From Eurosta solidaginis (lineage: Eukaryota; Arthropoda; Insecta; Diptera; Tephritidae), in the NCBI RefSeq assembly GCF_040869045.1, contig NC_090319.1, forward strand, positions 372,325,601-372,389,600: a DNA stretch of 64,000 nucleotides, in the 5' to 3' direction. Positions 58,913 through 64,000 of the stretch are shown here, piece by piece. The notes under the pieces are model-generated. The model ran no database searches. It was not told the DNA's origin and worked only from the letters and a program-made list of their open reading frames with translations. Positions within the stretch are counted from its first letter, which is position 1; each line of letters opens with the position of its first letter. The position numbers were made by a program, and so were the translations under genes.

Positions 58913-59650
58913 TTAGGGTCCAGGTTCTTGGTCGGCGAGCTGCAAGCCCTCCAGGCGCTTGTTACCATCGTCGACCTCATCCGGTTCTTCCTCCTCCTCC
59001 TGAGGGTACCGGAGGATTTTCACCTTGGCGCGCCGCACGCCGAAACGGAGGGCGAAGTCCGCTTTTTCAAGCGGAGTAATGCTATCCTCTGATATGAGGA
59101 GCACGAAAGAGAGGCTGTTCCGTCGCGATTCCTCTGCCTTGATGACTACCCAGTCCTCCATGGGCACATCGCGGTTGTGAGCCCGCAAATACTTCAACAG
59201 CGTCCCACTGTCTATTTTCATTATCGGGATCCATACCCGAGCTCGGGATCTTTTTGGTATATCGGCGGCCGGGATGAGCTTAATCCTTAAGCCCTCTCAG
59301 ACCTCCCCTAGGACCATCACCCACTTCTCCAAGAAGTCCTTGGACTGCTGGTCCTCGCATTTGACCACCCGGTACCCGCGAACAACCTCCGCCGAGTCGA
59401 AGGAGGGGAGATTACCCTCCGGGTTGGCCATGACAAAGTCAATGACCATCTGAGACAGCCTTGCCTCTAGCCCCCCCCACTTCTCCAAGACGGGCTTGCC
59501 GCTGTTGGTGGTCGCATCCACTAGCGCAACTTGAAGGCTACTACGAACCATTTCTGGAAAAGTTTTGGCCCCTCGCAGCGCTCCGGCTGATACCGAGGCG
59601 TTGCCACCGGTAATTTTGCTCCTCTTGGAGGTACTAGGCGCCTCTTCCAT
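58913..59650 (-). pseudogene. LINE 1 ORF1 (Gag-like)
   Basis: Minus strand. It starts ATG at 59650 (MEEAPSTSKRSKITGG) and runs about 245 codons with a single TGA at 59297-59299. The C-terminal half (YRVVKCEDQQSKDFLEKWV, IPAADIPKRSRARVWIP, LKYLRAHNRDVPMEDWVVI) matches the domain of unknown function (DUF4780-like) found in ORF1 of RNase H-bearing insect LINEs. A Glu-rich tail precedes the endonuclease frame. LINE 1 starts only a few bases before this ATG, so any 5' untranslated region is lost. Confidence 0.8.
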
Positions 59651-59655
59651 GGACC

Positions 59656-60775
59656 CGCAATATCTACTGGGTATATGTTCAGCATGACGTTCAGTGCCAA
59701 GGTAGGTGTTGTCTTGAGAGCGCCACTGCTACAGATCAGCGCCGTTCGTTGCACAGACATTAACATTTTGCTCGCCGTCTCCAGTGCTTTCCACCAGACC
59801 AGCACCCCATATAGCAGAATCGGTTTGACCACCATCTCATAAATCCAGTGTACTACTCCTGGCGAGAGTCCCCATCTCTTTCCGATAGCCCCTCTACAGC
59901 AGTACAAGGCAATGGCGGCCTTCCTGGCTCGATCTTCCACATTGGGTCTCCAGTACAGTTTCTTGTCCAAAACAATCCCCAAATATTTAACCCCATCGAG
60001 GAAGTTCTGAAATCGGGCATCTTATATCTGCTTGTAAAAAGAACCAATTCCGTTTTTCCTGGGTTAACCGCCAATCCACATGATTCAGCCCACCTAGCCA
60101 CAGTATCCAGGTAGCCCTGCAGAACATCGAGCAGGGTGCCCAAAAATTTGCCTCTGACTAGGATAGAGAGGTCATCTGCATAGGCAACCACCCGATAACC
60201 ATTGGGTTCCAGCTCCACAAGAAGCTCGTTGACTACCACAACCCAGAGGATAGGAGATAGTACACCCCCCCCTGTGGCGTGCCCCTGCACACCATCCTCT
60301 TAATTATGGCCTCTCCCCACTCCGCTGCGACAATTCTGCCGCATAGAAGTTTGATAATAAATTCAACCAGAGCCGCCTCGACTCCTAAACACACCAGAGC
60401 TCTTTCGATTGCCCCCGGTAAGACATTGTTAAAAGCCCCCTCGATGTCTAGAAAGGCACCCAGAGCATACTATTTGTGTTCTAGGGACCCCTCTTTTTGC
60501 TTTACAATCGAATGGAGAGCCGTTTCCGTCGATCTGCCCTTGCAGTACGCATGCTGTGAAACCGACAGAACCCCCCGAGGTATCCTTTCCCGTAGGTACA
60601 GGTCAATCAACCGCTCAAACGTCTTAAGAAGAAACGACGAGAGACTGATTGGCCTAAAATCCTTAGGTGATACATGAGAGCTTCTGCCGGCCTTCGGAAT
60701 GAAAATAACCCTAACCGTGTGCCAAGACTTCGGGATTATAGTTAAGCCTGAGGCAGTTAGTATAGATGATGGCCA
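59656..60775 (-). pseudogene. LINE fragment 3: reverse transcriptase
   Basis: Minus strand. It has RVIFIPKAGRSSHVSPKDFR, PISLSSFLLKTFERLIDLYL, YCKGRSTETALHSIV, GAFLDIEGAFNNVLPGAIE, then GGGVLSPILWVVVVNELLV and the catalytic VVAYADDLSILVRG (about 60160-60205), followed by the thumb (LSPGVVHWIYEMVVKPILLY, VWWKALE, LNVMLNIYPVDIAG). It has frame breaks near 60280 and 60000. It stops where ORF1 of LINE 1 begins, and the start is truncated near 60775. It is related to but distinct from LINE 1, and keeps the active site that LINE 1 has lost. Confidence 0.85.
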
Positions 60776-61116
60776 ACCAGCGGCAGGAAAAGAGCTTTAT
60801 ATCAATAGAATTTTACTTTCTAAATTAATTTATAACATTAAATTGGAAAATACTAAAATTCTTGAAAATGGGTGTGGCACCGTTTTTTGGGGAGCCATAA
60901 CTCCATGAAAAATTTACATATTGTAACAAAATTGGGTACTATATTTTCCTTATATTTCCTTATTTCTAGTAAAAATTGATAACATTGGTTAAGTACCACG
61001 CCCACTTATATATAAATGACTTTAAAAAGGTTGTAGGTAAAAATAATAAGTTAAATCTTAGCGAAAAATAGTTTTGTGCCAATCGTATTTTACTTGCTCT
61101 GTTATATCTTTATTTT

Positions 61117-62230
61117 AAAACAAGTAAAGGTGTCTAAGTTCGGGCGTAACCGAACATTATATACTCAGCGTGAGTTTCAATTGTACATTTCATTTCACAT
61201 AAATTACTTTTCTACATAACGCGTGGCACAACCCGTTAAAAAAATGTCTCCTCTTATAATAAAACTTGATAAGTGAAATATCATTGATACAAAACTATTT
61301 TTTGCTATGTTATATCTTATTATTCTAGTCTACGACACTTTTAAATTTGTTTTATATCTAAGTTGCCGTGGTCTTTAACCGACCTCGTCCATTTTTTCTA
61401 GAAATATTTCCTGCTATAGGGAAAATCCGTGTACCCAATTTTATTATAATCCCTTAATTTTTCTTCGAGTTATGGCTCCCGAAACAGAAAATTGCTTAGT
61501 CATAAAACGGGCGGTGCCACGCCCATTTTTTAAAATTTTAAGTTTTTCTATTTATTGTTATAAATCCACTTGGGAAATGAAACACCATTGATATAAAGCT
61601 CTTTTTTGCAAAGATATAGCTTATTTTATTAGCCCACGACCCTTTTAAAAATCGTTTACATAAAAGTGGGCGTGGTCCTTAACCTATTTCGTTAATTTTT
61701 CTTCAAAGCATTCCCTATAGTAAAGGCAACCTCTGCCGAATTTTGTTACGATAGGTTTAACGATTTTTGATTTATGATTAATATTATTTGTAAAATTGAT
61801 TTTATCACAAGTGGGCGGTGCCACGCCCATTTTAAACAATTTTTCAAAATTTTTATCAAGAGTCAATATCAGTCTACATGTCAAATTCTAAGTGTATTAT
61901 TTACTAAATTACCAATTTTTTTCCAAAATTTTATATATACATATGTATAAAAAGTGGGCGTGGTTATCATCCGATTTCGCTCATTTTGAATACCAACCTA
62001 TTCTGGGTCCAGATAAGCTAGTGCACCAAATTTGGTGAAGATATCTCAATATTTACTCAAGTTATCGTGCTAACGGACGGACGGACATGGCTCAATCAAA
62101 TTTTTTTTTTTGACGCTGATGATTTTGATATAGGGAAGTCTATATCTATCTCGATTCCTTTATACCTGTACAACCAACCGTTATCCTATCAAAGTTAATA
62201 TACTCTGTGTGCAAAGCACGCTGAGTATAA
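61117..62230 (-). mobile_element. Helentron-like element, copy 4, antisense
   Basis: Minus strand. The left end on the minus strand is ATACTCAGCGTGCTTTGC (about 62226 on +) and the right end has the hairpin GTTCGG/CCGAAC analogue (GTTCGGTTACGCCCGAAC) at about 61137-61154 and a CTTTACTTGTTTTAA terminus. The subterminal pair is ATACTCAGCGTG. Its interior (61600-62200) is nearly the reverse complement of 54090-54715, so with copy 3 it forms an inverted pair. It has no minisatellite and no coding capacity. Confidence 0.8.
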
Positions 62231-62662
62231 TAAACAGTGGGGAAATCCCCATATCTGAAGGAAGACTGCATTATTATCCGCTCAAGGTCATTGGTGCTAG
62301 CCTCTGTATCCTTTTTGCTTCTTTTAAACGAAAATTAGTTCAGAATAGAACCATATGTATATGTATTATTGCGCAGCCTTGTAACACTATTAAGCACACA
62401 AAACAAACAACAACAACATTTCAAGTGTACAGCGGGGTATGTAATGTTCGGTTTCACACGAACTTAGACTTCCTTAATTGTTAGTATTGGACTTACGTGT
62501 CTGTTAATTTTCCATATATTCTTAAAATTAGATAAGTGTTTAGCCGATTATTAATAATTTTTATTTCATTATTACAAAAAACTGAAAATAATTATACGCA
62601 TACTCTCTGATTTGGCACTGCCAAAGGCACCCAATAAAAGGAGCAACTAAACTAAACCATAT

Positions 62663-62960
62663 GCACTCATAGCCTAGCGGTAATTCCGTGAGTATTAGGA
62701 GCGTTAGAGTTCGTTTCCCTATTCGAGGAGGACAAATTTTGAATAGCTGCCATGCAAAGCTTTATAGTCTTACAGCTTCTGCCACCCAATTTTCAACCTT
62801 ACCTGACCGAGGGCAATCCTACACATATGTATTTATCAGGCGAGGCTCTAGCGACCTCGACCTTCCGTGGAACTAGGGAGTGGAGGGCGGGATGGCCCAT
62901 CATGTTTAATGAGACCATATTAAATAGTTCCCGAGATGGTCGGGCTAGTACAATAAATAG
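62663..62960 (+). mobile_element. SINE-like element with tRNA-like head
   Basis: CACTCATAGCCTAGCGGTAA resembles a tRNA D-arm with an A box, and GAGTTCGTTTCCCTATTCGA a T-arm with a B box. It then runs into the same body as the element at 50055-50460 (GCGAGGCTCTAGCGACC, GTTCCCGAGATGGTCGGGCT) but ends before the hairpin and (CAA)n tail. The joined tRNA head suggests a different 5' module. Confidence 0.55.
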
Positions 62961-63097
62961 AACACTTCTGAACTACTTAAATAATCGAATGCAAATTATT
63001 ATAAACCGTCTAAAGGCTCATTGAATATTACTAGTATAGGGAATTGTGTACAAAACTATGAATTTGAGGTGCATATAAGAAGTGCAAAGTTTTGATA

Positions 63098-63345
63098 TCT
63101 TACTTACTTAATTGCCGCTTAACCGTTTAAACGGTTATGGCGGTCCGACAAGGCGCGCCAGTCGCTCCTTCTCTCTGCCAACCGGCGCCAATTGGTCACA
63201 CCAAGGGACTTTAAATCGTCTTCCACCTGGTCCGTCCAGCGTAGTGGGAGCCGCCCTCTACCTCTGCTTTCATAGGCGGGTTCCGATAGAAACATTTTCT
63301 TGGCCGGAGCGTCATCTTTCAGTCTGTAACGTAGCAAATACTACG
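63098..63345 (-). pseudogene. LINE C-terminal tail (RTE/CR1-like)
   Basis: Minus strand. The last part of an endonuclease-reverse transcriptase: RGRLPLRWTDQVEDDLKSLG and NWRRLAERRSDWRALSD match the conserved RPxLRW...D.WxxxAxDRxxWR tail. It ends in AAGTAAGTAAG (63098-63108 on + as its complement), a simple tail typical of RTE-type elements. Strongly 5' truncated. Confidence 0.7.
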
Positions 63346-63652
63346 TCACAATATCTATCGCTCATACAGCACCCATCCTGCATATTATATGTAACCACTG
63401 CATATAACTGGCCCACCGTTCAACCACAATGCATGGTGACAGCCATGCATACATACCGACATACAGATATACACAATTGCATACATTCCGGCCTAACAAC
63501 CATCGCGCAAGCACAAGGCAGGCCAGCGATGGTACACACACAATGGTTGAGAATTTTCATTCGTTGGTGCGCTGTGCGCGGCAATGCGAGTATAATTCCC
63601 AGTGTGTTTATAGACAAACATGAATAAGATGATTTGGCAAATCACACCAGGC
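63346..63652. other. Non-coding stretch
   Basis: Open frames on both strands exist, but none has a recognisable motif. Repeated ACATAC strings are seen near 63445-63485. Confidence 0.35.
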
Positions 63653-63668
63653 ACACTTCGCCTTAGGT

Positions 63669-63974
63669 GAGTGGAGTGCGTGCCGGCTGCCGTTGGAAGT
63701 CGGCAAGGGGTACCCTTTGGGTTAGAGGGGTGTGGTTACAAGGTCGGTTCCACCGACAGTACGCTTCCTCTGCCTTTCGGAAGCCCTAACATTTTGGTCA
63801 TCATCTCTTCTGAGTAAGACGGGACTTAACCCGTAACGCACGGATATCTGGCTTAGGTAAGAGGGGAACACGTCTTAGCGTCTCGGCGGGACAAACTCTC
63901 CCACTACCCGAAACGAATACCCGAGCCAATATACTGTAGTTAGTTCAAATTAGTCAGTAGACCCTCACTAATCG
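63669..63974. mobile_element. 306-bp segment between 16-bp direct repeats
   Basis: ACACTTCGCCTTAGGT occurs exactly at 63653-63668 and 63975-63990. The segment between is GC-richer than its surroundings, with TGGAAGTCGGCAAGGGGTA and CTGCCTTTCGGAAGCCC blocks but no A-box/B-box pair, tail or terminal inverted repeat that I can see. A perfect 16-bp duplication is in the range left by target-primed retrotransposition. The direct repeat is certain; the mobile nature is inferred. Confidence 0.5.
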
Positions 63975-64000
63975 ACACTTCGCCTTAGGTACAACCACCA

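Larger units (their letters stand above)
54079..62482 (+). mobile_element. Helentron-like element, copy 3, opened by later insertions
   Basis: The left end TATACCCGCTGTACTTGTAC pairs with CAAGTGTACAGCGGGGTA at about 62424-62441; after this come GTTCGGTTTCACACGAAC and a TTCCTTAATTGTT terminus. These ends belong together because the subterminal repeat is of the same GCTGTAC variant, unlike copies 1, 2 and 4. Element sequence is seen at 54079-54724, about 60785-61116 and 62231-62482. Between them lie three LINE fragments and an antisense Helentron-like copy. It has no minisatellite. Confidence 0.7.

Noticed and set aside
62663..62735. Second tRNA-like sequence
   Set aside because: It is joined to the dispersed body also found at 50055-50460, so it is the head of a SINE-like element, not a functional tRNA gene.
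63112..63627. 171-codon + strand frame
   Set aside because: Its first part is antisense to the LINE tail at 63098-63345, and the rest has no motif.

Overview
This is eukaryotic, AT-rich insect DNA. A dipteran, most likely a true fruit fly (Tephritidae), fits best. That is an inference from the repeat families (short interspersed Helitron-like elements with 130-bp minisatellites, Penelope, copia and gypsy elements, several RNase H-bearing LINE families, tRNA-derived SINEs), not from a database search. I see one convincing host gene, an uninterrupted two-pore-domain potassium (K2P) channel on the + strand at 52338-53516. Most of the recognisable content of the rest is transposable elements, many nested in one another.

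Layout. 1-13.7 kb is AT-rich non-coding sequence with a four-times repeated 16-bp motif (9.0-9.7 kb), one SINE piece and old relics. 13.7-25.6 kb is one nest: a Penelope-like retroelement on + is split twice, first by Helitrons at 14608-18835 (a Helitron inside a Helitron, with helicase remnants, a 285-bp-arm inverted repeat and a 129-bp minisatellite), then by a Ty3/Gypsy element at 19667-25466 with both LTRs and a 4-bp target duplication. 26.6-28.1 kb has an unidentified coding-like stretch with a recent 539-bp tandem duplication. 28.7-31.8 kb has a defective LTR element cut by a copia-type element on -. 34-35.3 kb is a LINE on - broken by two SINE copies, and 35788-36326 is a solo gypsy LTR with its own target duplication.

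36.4-39.3 kb and 43.8-46.0 kb are two copies of a Helentron-like non-autonomous family carrying 130-bp arrays; the second lies inside a Harbinger-like terminal-inverted-repeat element. A hAT-like MITE (40.1 kb) and a second Harbinger-like MITE (47.1 kb) follow. The K2P gene lies between a LINE/SINE nest (49.5-51 kb) and a third Helentron-like copy (54.1-62.5 kb), which was opened by three LINE fragments, all on -, and by a fourth, antisense copy. The last kilobase holds a LINE tail and a 306-bp segment between 16-bp direct repeats.

The most notable points are: substitutions at the potassium-coordinating threonine position in both pore loops of the K2P channel; a well-formed minus-one frameshift signal at the gag-pol junction of the gypsy element; and sequence relatedness between the Helitron minisatellite and the minisatellite of the dispersed Helentron-like family. 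All alignments and identities were judged by eye.
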